This document shows, in pieces, positions 25,655 through 34,463 of a stretch of 64,000 nucleotides of DNA. This DNA is from Sphingomonas sp. SUN019 (GTDB lineage Bacteria; Pseudomonadota; Alphaproteobacteria; Sphingomonadales; Sphingomonadaceae). Both the position numbers and the translations under genes were made by a program. Every line of letters begins with the position of its first letter. The first letter of the stretch is position 1. The stretch spans positions 3,253,501-3,317,500 of the forward strand of contig NZ_CP096971.1 in the NCBI RefSeq assembly GCF_024758705.1, in the 5' to 3' direction. The notes under the pieces were generated by a model. It worked only from the letters and a program-made list of their open reading frames with translations. It was not told the origin of the DNA and made no database searches.

Positions 25655-25664
25655 GTGCACGGGC

Positions 25665-25690
25665 GGGGCTCGGCTAGCAGGCTGAGCCCC
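25665..25690. terminator. Hairpin 1 downstream of the 30-aa peptide gene
   Basis: GGGGCTC (25665-25671) pairs with GAGCCCC (25684-25690), extended inward by about three pairs. Its arms are shared with hairpin 2, so alternative pairings are possible. Confidence 0.6.
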
Positions 25691-25698
25691 AAACGTAT

Positions 25699-25730
25699 TG
25701 AGCCCCGGCTGTAGCAGCAGCCGGGGCTCA
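25699..25730. terminator. Hairpin 2, 13-bp perfect stem
   Basis: Arms 25699-25711 and 25718-25730 (TGAGCCCCGGCTG with its complement) pair over 13 bp around TAGCAG. It can serve as terminator for the peptide gene (rightward) and for the thiolase transcript (leftward), or as a structured part of an antisense RNA. Confidence 0.7.
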
Positions 25731-25762
25731 CACAAAGAGGCGCTATGTCATCGCCTGATCGA

Positions 25763-25791
25763 TACATAACGTATCGACCCTGACTTTTCAA
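25763..25791 (-). promoter_or_regulatory. Candidate sigma70-type promoter reading leftward over the hairpins
   Basis: On the minus strand, TTGAAA (25791-25786) and TATGTA (25768-25763) are spaced by exactly 17 bp. It lies just downstream of the thiolase stop codon, so it cannot serve that gene. Transcription would start near 25756 and run antisense to the hairpins and the 30-aa peptide gene, or serve as a distant promoter of the stress protein gene. Confidence 0.4.
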
Positions 25792-26970
25792 TCACAGCAC
25801 CTCGAACAGCCCCGCCGCGCCCATGCCGCCGCCGACGCACATCGTGACGACGACGTATTTCGCGCCGCGGCGCTTGCCTTCGATCAGCGCGTGGCCGGTC
25901 ATGCGTGCGCCGCTCATGCCGTAAGGGTGGCCGATCGAGATCGCGCCGCCGTTGACGTTGAGCAATTCGTCGGGGATGCCGAGCTTGTCGCGGCAATACA
26001 GCACCTGCACCGCGAACGCTTCGTTCAGTTCCCACAGGCCGATGTCGTCCATCTTCAGGCCGTTGCGTTCGAGCAGCTTCGGGATCGCGAAGACCGGGCC
26101 GATGCCCATCTCGTCGGGTTCGGTGCCCGCGACCGCCATGCCGACATAGCGGCCGAGCGGGGTCAGGCCCTTCGCCGTGGCGACCTTTTCCTCCATCAGC
26201 ACCGATGCGCTGGCGCCGTCCGACAACTGCGAGGCGTTGCCCGCGGTGATTGTCATGTCTGGGCCGAGCACTGCCTTCAGGCCTTTCAGCCCCTCCAGCG
26301 TCGTATCGGCGCGGTTGCCCTCGTCCTTCGACAGGATGACTTCCTTGTGGCTGACTTCCTTCGTTTCCTTGTTCACGATCGCCATCGTCGCGGTCACTGC
26401 CACGATCTCGTCGTCGAACTTGCCCGCGGCCTGCGCCGCCGCGGTGCGCATCTGCGATTGATAGCCATATTCGTCCATCGCATCGCGGCTGATACCGTAG
26501 CGCTTGGCGACGACCTCGGCGGTCTGCAGCATCGGCATATAAATGTCCTTGTGCAGCGCCAGCAGCTCGCGGTCGGGGGCGACACGCATTTCGGGGGTCT
26601 GCACCAGGCTGATGCTGTCGACCCCGCCGCCGATCGTCACGTCCATGTTGTCGACGACGATCTGCTTGGCGGCGGTGGCGATGGCCATGAGGCCGGACGC
26701 GCACTGGCGATCGAGCGACATGCCGGACACGCTGGTCGGCAAGCCGGCGCGGAGCAGCGACGTGCGGGCGATGTTGCCCGCCTGGACGCCCTGCTGGAGC
26801 GCGGAGCCGAACACGACGTCGTCGACCTCTGCGCCGTCGATCTTCGCACGCTCGACCGCGGCCTTGATCGCGTGAGAGGCGAGCGTGGGGGAGGGCAGGT
26901 TGTTGAACGCGCCGCGATAGGCGCGGCCGATCGGGGTGCGGGCGGTGGAGACGATGACGGCGGAGCGCAT
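25792..26970 (-). CDS. Acetyl-CoA C-acyltransferase (thiolase)
   Basis: 392 aa with the thiolase triad: Cys90 in [11 protein letters not shown], His348 in [16 protein letters not shown] and Cys378 in [13 protein letters not shown]. It either cleaves 3-ketoacyl-CoA in beta-oxidation or condenses acetyl-CoA; GHPYGMSG instead of GHPIG(A/C)SG is a common variant in proteobacterial degradative thiolases. A MaoC-type hydratase gene lies directly upstream with a 48-bp gap, so the two form an operon. Proximity to phaZ makes a link to hydroxyalkanoate turnover possible but unproven. Confidence 0.92.
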   Translation of the reverse strand: MRSAVIVSTARTPIGRAYRGAFNNLPSPTLASHAIKAAVERAKIDGAEVDDVVFGSALQQGVQAGNIARTSLLRAGLPTSVSGMSLDRQCASGLMAIATAAKQIVVDNMDVTIGGGVDSISLVQTPEMRVAPDRELLALHKDIYMPMLQTAEVVAKRYGISRDAMDEYGYQSQMRTAAAQAAGKFDDEIVAVTATMAIVNKETKEVSHKEVILSKDEGNRADTTLEGLKGLKAVLGPDMTITAGNASQLSDGASASVLMEEKVATAKGLTPLGRYVGMAVAGTEPDEMGIGPVFAIPKLLERNGLKMDDIGLWELNEAFAVQVLYCRDKLGIPDELLNVNGGAISIGHPYGMSGARMTGHALIEGKRRGAKYVVVTMCVGGGMGAAGLFEVL

Positions 26971-27018
26971 GGACGAGTCCTCAGGGATATGGCTTGGAAG
27001 TTTAGCGGAAGGTTAGGC

Positions 27019-27468
27019 CTAGACGAACACCTGCGTCAGCCATTCGGCGATCATCGCGGGCTTGTCCGATCCTTCGATCTCGACGGTCGTTTCGGTAGTG
27101 TACTGAAATTGGCCGGGACGCTTTTCTTCGAATTCGACGATCTTCGACCGGCCGCGGATCTTGCTGCCCGAGGGGACTGGGGCAAGGAAGCGGACTTTGT
27201 TGCCGCCGTAGTTGACGCCCATCTTCACGCCGTCGAGACGCGGCGCGTCGGGCGTTTTCTGGCTGATCAGCGGCAGGAGCGAGAGAGTCAGGAAACCGTG
27301 CGCGATCGTGGTGCCGAACGGCGTCAGTTTCGCCTTTTCGGGATCGACGTGGATGAACTGGTGATCGCCGGTCGCATCGGCGAACTTGTCGATCATGTCT
27401 TGGCTGACCTCGATCCAGTCGGACACGCTTTCGGTGCCGATGCTGGCCTTCATCTCGTCTGCGTTCAC
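27019..27468 (-). CDS. MaoC-family dehydratase
   Basis: 149 aa from the GTG at 27468, chosen because AAGGGG lies 6 nt upstream; an ATG seven codons earlier has no such site. Hot-dog fold with the hydratase-2 catalytic block FADATGDHQFIHVDPEKA (Asp and His) and FGTTIAHGFLTLSLLP. The VNYGGNKVRFLAPVPSGSKI segment is typical of NodN/MaoC-like R-specific enoyl-CoA hydratases. It probably hydrates enoyl-CoA to (R)-3-hydroxyacyl-CoA. It is co-directional with the thiolase and divergent from putA. Confidence 0.9.
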   Translation of the reverse strand: MNADEMKASIGTESVSDWIEVSQDMIDKFADATGDHQFIHVDPEKAKLTPFGTTIAHGFLTLSLLPLISQKTPDAPRLDGVKMGVNYGGNKVRFLAPVPSGSKIRGRSKIVEFEEKRPGQFQYTTETTVEIEGSDKPAMIAEWLTQVFV

Positions 27469-27561
27469 GGGATTCCCCTTGTGGTGCATCACGCGCTAAG
27501 GCGCTCGGCATCCCTGTAGGCGCGGGTCCGTCCCGCCTGCAAGTCCGACAGAACCGAAAGC

Positions 27562-30500
27562 ATGAAGATGGCCACTGCCGTAGCGTCCGACACCCGTAAA
27601 TCCATGGCCGCGCTGTACCGCGCGAGCGAACCCGATGTTCTAAAACCGTTGCTGGAGCGCGCTGCGGTGTCGCCCGAATCACGGACTCGGATCATGGGCC
27701 ACGCGCTGGGATTGCTCGCCGATCTGCGCGCAGCGAACGCAAAGGGTTGGGTCAATCAGTTCCTGCAGGAATACCGGTTGAACTCGTCGGAGGGCATCGC
27801 GCTGCTGTCGCTGGCCGAGGCGTTCCTGCGCGTGCCCGATCCCGAAACCGCCGATCTGCTGATCGCCGACAAGCTGGGCGACGCGGACTGGCGCGCGCAC
27901 GCGGGGAAATCGAATTCGAAGCTCGTCAATTCGGCGACCTGGGGCTTGGTGGTCGGGCGCGTGCTGGTGCGCGAAGGTGAGACGGGGGCGCTGCGGCGGC
28001 TGATCGCGCGCGCGGGCGAGCCGTTCGTGCGACAGGCGGTGGGCGCCGCGATGAAGATGATGGGCGAAATCTTCGTCATGGGGCGGACGATCGAGGAAGC
28101 GTCGCGGCGGATGCGGAAGCCCGAACATCGCGGGTTTACCGCCAGTTTCGATATGCTGGGTGAGGCGGCGCGGACGACGCGCGACGCCGAGCGATACCTG
28201 CAGGCCTATGCCGATGCGATCGAGGCGGTCGGGCGCGATGCGGCGGCTGGGCACTCGATTTCGGTCAAGCTGTCCGCGCTCCACCCGCGGTACGAGGTGG
28301 CGAAGTGGGACGAGTGTGTGCCTGCGTTGACCGCGATGCTGGCGGCGCTGGCGGTACAGGCGGCCAGCAAGGGGATCGCGCTGACCGTGGATGCCGAGGA
28401 GAGCGAGCGGCTGGAGATGAGTCTCGACATCATCGGCGCGGTCGCGGCGCTGCCCGCGCTGAAGGGCTGGGACGGGTTCGGCATGGCGGTGCAGGCGTAC
28501 GGAAAGCGCGCACGGCCCGTCGTCGCCTGGGCGAATGCGCTGGGCCGCGTGATGAACGTGCGGCTGGTGAAGGGCGCGTATTGGGATAGCGAGATCAAGC
28601 GCACGCAGGTGGAGGGATTGAGCGACTATCCGCTTTTCACGCGCAAGGCGGCGACCGACGTGTCGTATCTGGCGGTGGCGAAGGACATGCTGGACGCGGA
28701 GAATATCCGGCCGGCGTTCGCGAGCCATAACGCGCTGACCGTCGCGACGATCGTCGAATGGGCGGGCAACGCCCGCGATTTCGAATTCCAGCGGCTGCAC
28801 GGGATGGGCGACGGCCTGTACGAGCGGCTGGTGCGCGAGCGCGGATACCATTGCCGCGTGTATGCGCCGGTCGGCGGGCACCGCGACCTGCTGGCGTATC
28901 TGGTACGACGGTTACTGGAGAATGGGGCCAATTCGTCGTTCGTGCATCAGCTGGCGGATGAGCGGCTGAGCGAGGAGGAGATCCTGGCCGATCCGGTGGC
29001 GAAGATCGCCGCTGTGGGCGGCGCGCGGCATCCGAGCATTCCGTTGCCGGTGGACCTGTTCGGGGCGGAGGGGCATCGGAACTCTGGGGGGATCGATCTT
29101 AGCGATCGGGGGGTGTTGGAGGATATTGCCTCCGCCGTATCGTGCCCCCCCGGCGAAAGCCGGGGTTCAGTCGCAACTGTTTTGGTTGGAGAGGGCGGCG
29201 CTCCCGAACGACCTTCGTCGCAACTGGACCCCGGCCTTCGCCGGGGAGGTGGATTTGTTGGTGACGCCATCACCCGTGCGCACTGCGCGTTCCCCGCGTG
29301 GCGCTTCACCCCGGTCGACGAGCGCGCCGATTGCCTCGACCGCCTCGCCGACCTGCTCGAACGCGATCGCGAGAAATTGATGGCGATCTGTGTGCAGGAG
29401 GCGTTCAAGACGATTCCCGATGCGATCGGCGAGGTGCGCGAGGCGGCCGATTTCTGTCGTTACTACGCTCTGGAGGCGCGCCGGAACCTGCATTCGATCG
29501 AGCTGCCGGGGCCGACGGGGGAGCGCAACACGCTGCACCTGGAAGGGCGCGGGGTGTGGGCGACGATCGCGCCGTGGAATTTCCCGCTGGCGATCTTCCT
29601 CGGCCAATGTGCCGCCGCGTTGGTCACCGGGAACACCGTCGTCGCGAAGCCCGCGCCGCAGACGCCGCGCATCGCTGCCGCCGCGGTGGCGCTGGCGCAC
29701 GAGGCTGGCGTGCCGACGGATGCGCTGATCCTGGTTCCCGGCGGGCCGGAGGTCGGCGCGGCGCTGACCGCGGATGTGCGCGTGCAGGGGGTCGCGTTTA
29801 CCGGATCGACTGCGACCGCGCGGAAGATCGCCCGGTCGCTGCTGGAGGACGACACGCGTCCGATCGTGCCGCTGATCGCGGAGACCGGCGGGATCAACGC
29901 GATGATCGTCGATTCCACCGCTTTGCCGGAGCAGGTCGTGGCGGACGTGGTGACCAGCGCGTACCGCTCGGCGGGGCAACGCTGTTCGGCGCTGCGGCTG
30001 TTGCTGGTGCAGGAGGATATCGCCGATGGCCTGATCGAGATGCTGTCGGGCGCGATGGATTTGCTGACGCTGGGCAATCCAGCCGATCCGGCGACCGATG
30101 TCGGCCCGGTGATCGACCGCGCGGCTTATGATCGGCTGATGGCGTATCGTGAGAACGTTCGGGATCGCTGGGTCAAGACGGTCGACGCACCTGCGGATGG
30201 CCTGTTCGTGCCCCCGACGCTGATCCGCATCGGATCGATCGACGATTTGAACGCCGAATGGTTCGGGCCGCTGCTGCATGTCGCGACGTGGAAGGCGGGC
30301 GAGCTCAGCCAGACGATCGCGCGCGTCAACGCGAAGGGATACGGCCTGACGATGGGCCTGCACAGCCGCATCGCGCGGGCCGCCGAAGTGGTCGAGGCGG
30401 AGGCCGCGGTCGGCAACCTCTACGTGAACCGCAGCATGATCGGCGCAGTGGTCGGGTCGCAGCCGTTCGGTGGCGAGGGGCTGTCGGGCACCGGGCCGAA

Positions 30501-30615
30501 GGCGGGCGGGCCGCATTACCTCTATCGCTTCTGCGCCGAGCGCGCGGTGTCGATCGACACGACCAGCGCGGGCGGGAACGCGACGCTGCTCAGCCTGGAC
30601 GAAGGAGGAATCTGA
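27562..30615 (+). CDS. putA: Bifunctional proline dehydrogenase / L-glutamate gamma-semialdehyde dehydrogenase PutA
   Basis: 1017 aa. The PRODH barrel (about 100-510) shows RLVKGAYWDSEIKRTQ, ASHNALTVATIVEWAG, FQRLHGMGDGLYERL and YAPVGGHRDLLAYLVRRLLE. The P5C dehydrogenase domain (about 565-1000) has TIAPWNFPLAIFLGQ, FTGSTATARKI, LIAETGGINAM and the nucleophile Cys808 in SAGQRCSALR. It oxidises proline to glutamate by substrate channelling. There is no N-terminal ribbon-helix-helix DNA-binding domain, so this is the shorter, non-regulatory PutA. Residues ~528-563, between the domains, are encoded by a family C palindromic repeat read in frame. Confidence 0.95.
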   Translation: MKMATAVASDTRKSMAALYRASEPDVLKPLLERAAVSPESRTRIMGHALGLLADLRAANAKGWVNQFLQEYRLNSSEGIALLSLAEAFLRVPDPETADLLIADKLGDADWRAHAGKSNSKLVNSATWGLVVGRVLVREGETGALRRLIARAGEPFVRQAVGAAMKMMGEIFVMGRTIEEASRRMRKPEHRGFTASFDMLGEAARTTRDAERYLQAYADAIEAVGRDAAAGHSISVKLSALHPRYEVAKWDECVPALTAMLAALAVQAASKGIALTVDAEESERLEMSLDIIGAVAALPALKGWDGFGMAVQAYGKRARPVVAWANALGRVMNVRLVKGAYWDSEIKRTQVEGLSDYPLFTRKAATDVSYLAVAKDMLDAENIRPAFASHNALTVATIVEWAGNARDFEFQRLHGMGDGLYERLVRERGYHCRVYAPVGGHRDLLAYLVRRLLENGANSSFVHQLADERLSEEEILADPVAKIAAVGGARHPSIPLPVDLFGAEGHRNSGGIDLSDRGVLEDIASAVSCPPGESRGSVATVLVGEGGAPERPSSQLDPGLRRGGGFVGDAITRAHCAFPAWRFTPVDERADCLDRLADLLERDREKLMAICVQEAFKTIPDAIGEVREAADFCRYYALEARRNLHSIELPGPTGERNTLHLEGRGVWATIAPWNFPLAIFLGQCAAALVTGNTVVAKPAPQTPRIAAAAVALAHEAGVPTDALILVPGGPEVGAALTADVRVQGVAFTGSTATARKIARSLLEDDTRPIVPLIAETGGINAMIVDSTALPEQVVADVVTSAYRSAGQRCSALRLLLVQEDIADGLIEMLSGAMDLLTLGNPADPATDVGPVIDRAAYDRLMAYRENVRDRWVKTVDAPADGLFVPPTLIRIGSIDDLNAEWFGPLLHVATWKAGELSQTIARVNAKGYGLTMGLHSRIARAAEVVEAEAAVGNLYVNRSMIGAVVGSQPFGGEGLSGTGPKAGGPHYLYRFCAERAVSIDTTSAGGNATLLSLDEGGI
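29145..29250. repeat. Family C palindromic repeat inside putA, translated in frame
   Basis: 106 bp with arms CCCCCCGGCGAAAGCCGGGG and CTGGACCCCGGCCTTCGCCG, matching the intergenic copies at 14498-14601 and 17011-17116. It encodes part of the PutA linker including SQLDPGLRRGG, with no frameshift or stop. Confidence 0.9.
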
Positions 30616-30715
30616 GATGCTTGCCCCGCATCCATCCGGGATCTAGCCTCGTACCTGCGGATCGGATCGCACTCACGCGGGTCCGGTCGGGACGCATCAA
30701 CGGTCTCGGGGGAGA

Positions 30716-31219
30716 ATGTCGTTGGGGGCTTCTGAAGACGAAGGCGCGCGGATCGCCGATCTGCAGCATGAAGCGATCCTGGACGATATCGCGGACATTG
30801 CGGCGCGCGCCTGCGGATGTCCGGTCGCGGTGATCAGTTTGGTGGACGATGATCGCATCGGGCTGAAAACCGGCCCCGGGACAGACGGCCGTGCGCGCGC
30901 TGTGGCGCTGTGCGGGACGGCGGTGATGGAAGACGATCCTTGGGTTGTCGATCATCCCGCGGTCGATCCGCGGACGTTGGCCAACCCGCTGGTCGCCGCG
31001 GCGTTCGGGCTGCGCTTCCACGCGGGCGTGCCGCTACGATCACCGGCGGGGTACGATCTGGGAACACTGGCAGTGATGGATCGCGCGCCGCGGACGATCA
31101 GCGACGATCAGATCGCGTTGCTGAAGAAGCTGGCCGGACTGGCAGTTCAGGTGCTTGAGATGCGATTGAATCTGCGGACAGCGCGTGTTGCAGACCATCG
31201 GATCACATCGGCCGCGTGA
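30716..31219 (+). CDS. Stand-alone GAF-domain protein
   Basis: 167 aa made of one GAF domain: CGCPVAVISLVDDDRIGLKT, then CGTAVMEDDPWVVDHPAVDP, NPLVAAAFGLRFHAGVPLRS and GYDLGTLAVMDRAPRTIS, ending in a coiled helix LKKLAGLAVQVLEMRLNLRT. In this subclass the usual order is GAF followed by a kinase or GGDEF domain; here no output domain is fused. It may bind a small ligand and act on a partner. The ATG follows GGGGAG closely. The 3' end overlaps a convergent small gene by 17 bp. Confidence 0.8.
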   Translation: MSLGASEDEGARIADLQHEAILDDIADIAARACGCPVAVISLVDDDRIGLKTGPGTDGRARAVALCGTAVMEDDPWVVDHPAVDPRTLANPLVAAAFGLRFHAGVPLRSPAGYDLGTLAVMDRAPRTISDDQIALLKKLAGLAVQVLEMRLNLRTARVADHRITSAA

Positions 31220-31496
31220 CGTGATACAGGACGGTCGCGCCGCGCCGGGTCAGCACCGCGCCCTTCGCCACCGGTTCCGCGGCGGCGCCGACCAGCAACG
31301 CCTCGATCATCACCAGCCCTTCGTCGACCAGCCCGTGGATCGCGTCGAGGAAGACGGCGTCGACCGTGGCGTCGCCGTCATCCAGCACCGACGGGACGAT
31401 ATCGACCGGGGTCGGCCAGGCCCGTTGCAGCGCCTCGATCATGGCGATCGTCAGCCGGGATCGGAGCAACGTTTCGCGAAGATCCGCGTCTGACAC
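31203..31496 (-). CDS. Hypothetical 97-aa protein
   Basis: Begins at a GTG (31496). Soluble, acidic and mostly helical: LRETLLRSRLTIAMIEALQR, DDGDATVDAVFLDAIHGLV, then a C-terminal beta-rich AEPVAKGAVLTRRGATVLYH. The last part resembles the wing of a winged-helix fold (LTxxG), but a DNA-binding role is a guess. I do not recognise the family. It overlaps the GAF gene's end by 17 bp, and 108 bp of relatively AT-rich DNA separates it from the mscS-like gene behind. Confidence 0.55.
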   Translation of the reverse strand: MSDADLRETLLRSRLTIAMIEALQRAWPTPVDIVPSVLDDGDATVDAVFLDAIHGLVDEGLVMIEALLVGAAAEPVAKGAVLTRRGATVLYHVTRPM

Positions 31497-31604
31497 GATA
31501 GTCGACCCTCTTCGCCTAAAAGCCAGTTAGGATTTGAACAACAAAGGTTAACAAACCCTAAAGGTACGTCGCCGTAATGACTATCAGGGACGAATCGGTA
31601 CTAA

Positions 31605-32774
31605 TTAAACCGCATGTTCGCGGTGGTTCGGATTGGCATACGGCATGACCAATGTGCCGTCGGGCGCGGCGGTGTAGGTCGTCTGTGTCGGATAGGGGAT
31701 GACGATCGCCTCTGCGGTGAAGCGGCGGACGATGCCGATGCTGACGTGGTGGCGGCCGTTGTAGGCGTGCTGGAAATCGGGGTGGGGGCTGTCGAATTCC
31801 AGCTCGTAATCGATTGACGATGCACCGAACTGGAACACGCCCGATCGGACGAAGGTGCAGTCCGCCGCCTCGACGATCTCCTGGAACATCTGCGGGATCG
31901 CTTCCAGCACCTCGGGCGCGGTTTCGTACGCGACGCCGATCACCATCTTCGTGCGGCGCCAGTCGCGCTTCGTGTTGTTGGTGATTTCCTTGTCGAGCAA
32001 TTGTTTGTTGGCGATGATCCGCTGTTCGCCGTTGATGCCGCGGATGCGGGTGGATTTCAGGCCGATCTCCTCGACCGTGCCCGATGTCTGATCGTAGGCG
32101 ACGACGTCGCCGCGGCGGAACGGGCGGTCGAAGATGATCGCGAGGGCCGCGAACAGATCGGCGAAGATGCCCTGCGCGGCCAGACCGATCGCGATGCCGC
32201 CGACGCCCAGACCCGCAACCAGGCCGGTCACGTTCACGCCGAGATTGTCGAGCACCACGATCAGCGCGATCGCGAAGACGACGAAGGTGACGAGCAGGCG
32301 GATCAGGCCCAATGCGCTGATCAGCGCCTCGCCCGAATAATTCTCCGATCGCGCACGGTGTTCGACCGCGCCCAGGATGATCTCGCGCGCCCAGATCGCG
32401 GCCTGAAAGACGGCGGCTACGGTGAACAGGAAGCCGATCGTGTCCGCCACCGTTTCCGGCGCGCCCGCGAAGCGCGAGACGAGACGCGCGGACAAGGTGA
32501 CGATAAAGAAGCTGTTGGTGCGTTCGATCGCGCGGCCGAAGATCGCGGGCCAGCCCTTGCCGCTCTTGCTGCGCTTGGCGAGACGCGGGCCGAAGCCGCG
32601 CAGCCAGAACAATAGCAAGGCGATGCCGGTGCCGATGCCCGCGGCGATCGCGATGTTGAGCCAGTGGCCCTGCACCCAAGTGGTGCTGGAGGAAACGAAC
32701 TCCTGCGCCTCGCGTTGGAAATCGGCGGTCTTGATGGCCTGCGCCTTCGCGGCGGCGGCGGTATTGGTCGTCAT
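31605..32774 (-). CDS. Mechanosensitive ion channel, MscS family
   Basis: 389 aa. Four predicted membrane helices at about 38-60, 90-110, 118-140 and 160-185, then the pore-lining helix VAGLGVGGIAIGLAAQGIFAD with the Gly/Ala packing pattern of MscS TM3, followed by the beta domain FDRPFRRGDVVAYDQTSGTV and a C-terminal alpha/beta domain. It releases solutes under hypo-osmotic stress from the inner membrane. Topoisomerase IB is encoded 21 bp upstream on the same strand, so the two probably share a transcript, although no functional link is known. Confidence 0.93.
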   Translation of the reverse strand: MTTNTAAAAKAQAIKTADFQREAQEFVSSSTTWVQGHWLNIAIAAGIGTGIALLLFWLRGFGPRLAKRSKSGKGWPAIFGRAIERTNSFFIVTLSARLVSRFAGAPETVADTIGFLFTVAAVFQAAIWAREIILGAVEHRARSENYSGEALISALGLIRLLVTFVVFAIALIVVLDNLGVNVTGLVAGLGVGGIAIGLAAQGIFADLFAALAIIFDRPFRRGDVVAYDQTSGTVEEIGLKSTRIRGINGEQRIIANKQLLDKEITNNTKRDWRRTKMVIGVAYETAPEVLEAIPQMFQEIVEAADCTFVRSGVFQFGASSIDYELEFDSPHPDFQHAYNGRHHVSIGIVRRFTAEAIVIPYPTQTTYTAAPDGTLVMPYANPNHREHAV

Positions 32775-32795
32775 GTGTTCTTTCCGTGTGCGGCG

Positions 32796-33800
32796 TCACG
32801 CCGCCTTGGCGGAGGCCGGCGTCCCTGTCTGCAGGAACGCGATGAGGCCGCGTTCGGTGCGGCTGAGGTGAGAGGACTTCCGCGGCAGGCGCAGCGCCTT
32901 GCGGAATTTGGTCTGCCCATTCTTGATCAGTGCGATGAGCGTGGGATGAACGTAGGATTTGCGCGCAATCGCGGGGGTGTTGCCAAGCTTTGCGGTGACG
33001 GGTTCGAGCATCGTCTTCAGGCTCAGATCGCGTTCGGCGGTCGCCAGCGCCTCGAACGCGACGACGCTGGCCGCCCAGGTGCGGAAATGCTTGGCGGTGA
33101 AATCGTCGCCGGTCGCGGCGCGGATGTATTCGTTGACGTCGGTGGAGGTGACCGGACGCGGCTCGCCCGCGTCGTCGACCCAGGCGAACAGATGCTGGTC
33201 GTCGAGGTCCGAGCAGGTCTTTACGAAGCGGCTGAGCGAACGGTCGGTCAGCGACAGGGTGCAGAGTTTCCCCGATTTGGCCTTGAACTGCAGCTTCAGC
33301 GTCGCGCCCTTCACCTTGGCGTGGCGTTTCCTGAGCGTGGTCGCGCCGAAACTCTTGTTGTCCTTGGCATAGGATTCGTTGCCGACGCGGAGGTGGCCGT
33401 TGTCGAGCAGGCGGACGACCGCGGCGACCGCGCGTTCCTTGCTGAGCGTGCGCTGGCGCAGGTCGCGTTCGACCTGCTTGCGCAATTTGGGCAGCGCGAG
33501 ACCGAAATCGCCGCAGCGTTCGTATTTCGATGCGTCCTGCGCCTCGCGAAACTGCGTGTGATAGCGATATTGCTTGCGGCCCTTGTTGTCCCATCCCACC
33601 GCCTGGATATGGCCGGTCGGCTTCGGGCAGAACCATGCGTCGACGTAGGCGGGGGGCAGGCCGATCGCGTTCAGCCGGTCGATTTCCTCGCGATCCTTGA
33701 TGCGGTCACCCTTCGCATCCCAATATCCCCAGCCGCCGCGGACCTTCTGCCGGGTGATGCCGGGTTTGCTGTCGTCGGAGTACGAAAGTCTGACCGTCAT
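32796..33800 (-). CDS. DNA topoisomerase IB (poxvirus/bacterial type)
   Basis: 334 aa from the ATG at 33800; the open frame continues far upstream only because of high GC. The N-terminal domain has GGWGYWDAKGDRIKDREEI and AWFCPKPTGHIQAVGWDNKG, YRYHTQFREAQDASKYERC. The catalytic domain shows RVGNESYAKDNKSFGATTLR (with catalytic Arg), FTAKHFRTWAASVVAFEAL, and the nucleophile Tyr283 in ARKSYVHP. It relaxes supercoils by a 3'-phosphotyrosine intermediate. Such enzymes are scattered in bacteria and often found in sphingomonads. It is divergent from the PfpI gene. Confidence 0.94.
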   Translation of the reverse strand: MTVRLSYSDDSKPGITRQKVRGGWGYWDAKGDRIKDREEIDRLNAIGLPPAYVDAWFCPKPTGHIQAVGWDNKGRKQYRYHTQFREAQDASKYERCGDFGLALPKLRKQVERDLRQRTLSKERAVAAVVRLLDNGHLRVGNESYAKDNKSFGATTLRKRHAKVKGATLKLQFKAKSGKLCTLSLTDRSLSRFVKTCSDLDDQHLFAWVDDAGEPRPVTSTDVNEYIRAATGDDFTAKHFRTWAASVVAFEALATAERDLSLKTMLEPVTAKLGNTPAIARKSYVHPTLIALIKNGQTKFRKALRLPRKSSHLSRTERGLIAFLQTGTPASAKAA

Positions 33801-33917
33801 TCTGCATCCGTCACGATTGTCGCCCGTCTCCGGAAATGCGCGGGGCATCGCTTCGTTCCGGAACGGGTCGCGGCGACGGGGGTTTAGCCGGGTAATCCCC
33901 CCACAGGAGTTTACGAC

Positions 33918-34463
33918 ATGGCCGACCTTTCCAAGGCGCGCATCCTGATGCTCGCCACCGACGGTTTCGAGGATTCGGAGCTGTTCGATCCGCGGCAGGC
34001 GCTGCTGGATGCGGGCGCGACGGTGACGCTCGCCTCGATCAAGACCGATCCGATCCAGGGCGTAAAGGATGCGGCGCGGACGATCACGCCGGACCTGACG
34101 CTGGACCAGGTCGACACCGACGATTTTGATGCGCTGGTGTTGCCGGGCGGGGTCGGCAATCCCGACAAATTGCGGATCGAGGAACGTGCGGTCGAGATCG
34201 TCGCGGAGTTTATGGAGGACGAGAAGATCGTCGCCGCAATCTGCCACGCGCCATGGCTGCTGGTCGAGGCCGACGTCGTGGACGGGCGGCGCGTGACGAG
34301 CTGGCCTTCGGTGCGGACCGATCTGGAAAATGCGGGGGCGGAGGTGGTCGATGAGGCCGTCGTGGTCGACGGGAATTTGATCACCAGCCGCAAGCCGGAC
34401 GATATTACGGCGTTCAATCAGGCGATAATCAACGCGCTGACCGAGGAACTGGCGGACGCTTAA
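33918..34463 (+). CDS. DJ-1/PfpI-family protein (YhbO/PfpI type)
   Basis: 181 aa. Class I glutamine-amidotransferase-like fold with the DJ-1/PfpI site: Glu18 in DGFEDSE, nucleophile Cys109 followed by His110 in AAICHAPW. LVLPGGVGNPDKLR is a family signature, and YhbO/PfpI-like proteins of this size are reported as stress proteins with glyoxalase or deglycase-type activity, a debated assignment. AGGAG precedes the ATG. It converges with the O-antigen ligase-type gene with a 4-bp overlap. Confidence 0.92.
   Translation: MADLSKARILMLATDGFEDSELFDPRQALLDAGATVTLASIKTDPIQGVKDAARTITPDLTLDQVDTDDFDALVLPGGVGNPDKLRIEERAVEIVAEFMEDEKIVAAICHAPWLLVEADVVDGRRVTSWPSVRTDLENAGAEVVDEAVVVDGNLITSRKPDDITAFNQAIINALTEELADA

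Noticed and set aside
31558..33636. A 692-codon leftward frame across the mscS and topoisomerase genes.
   Set aside because: Arg/Pro-rich shadow frame of two well-supported genes.
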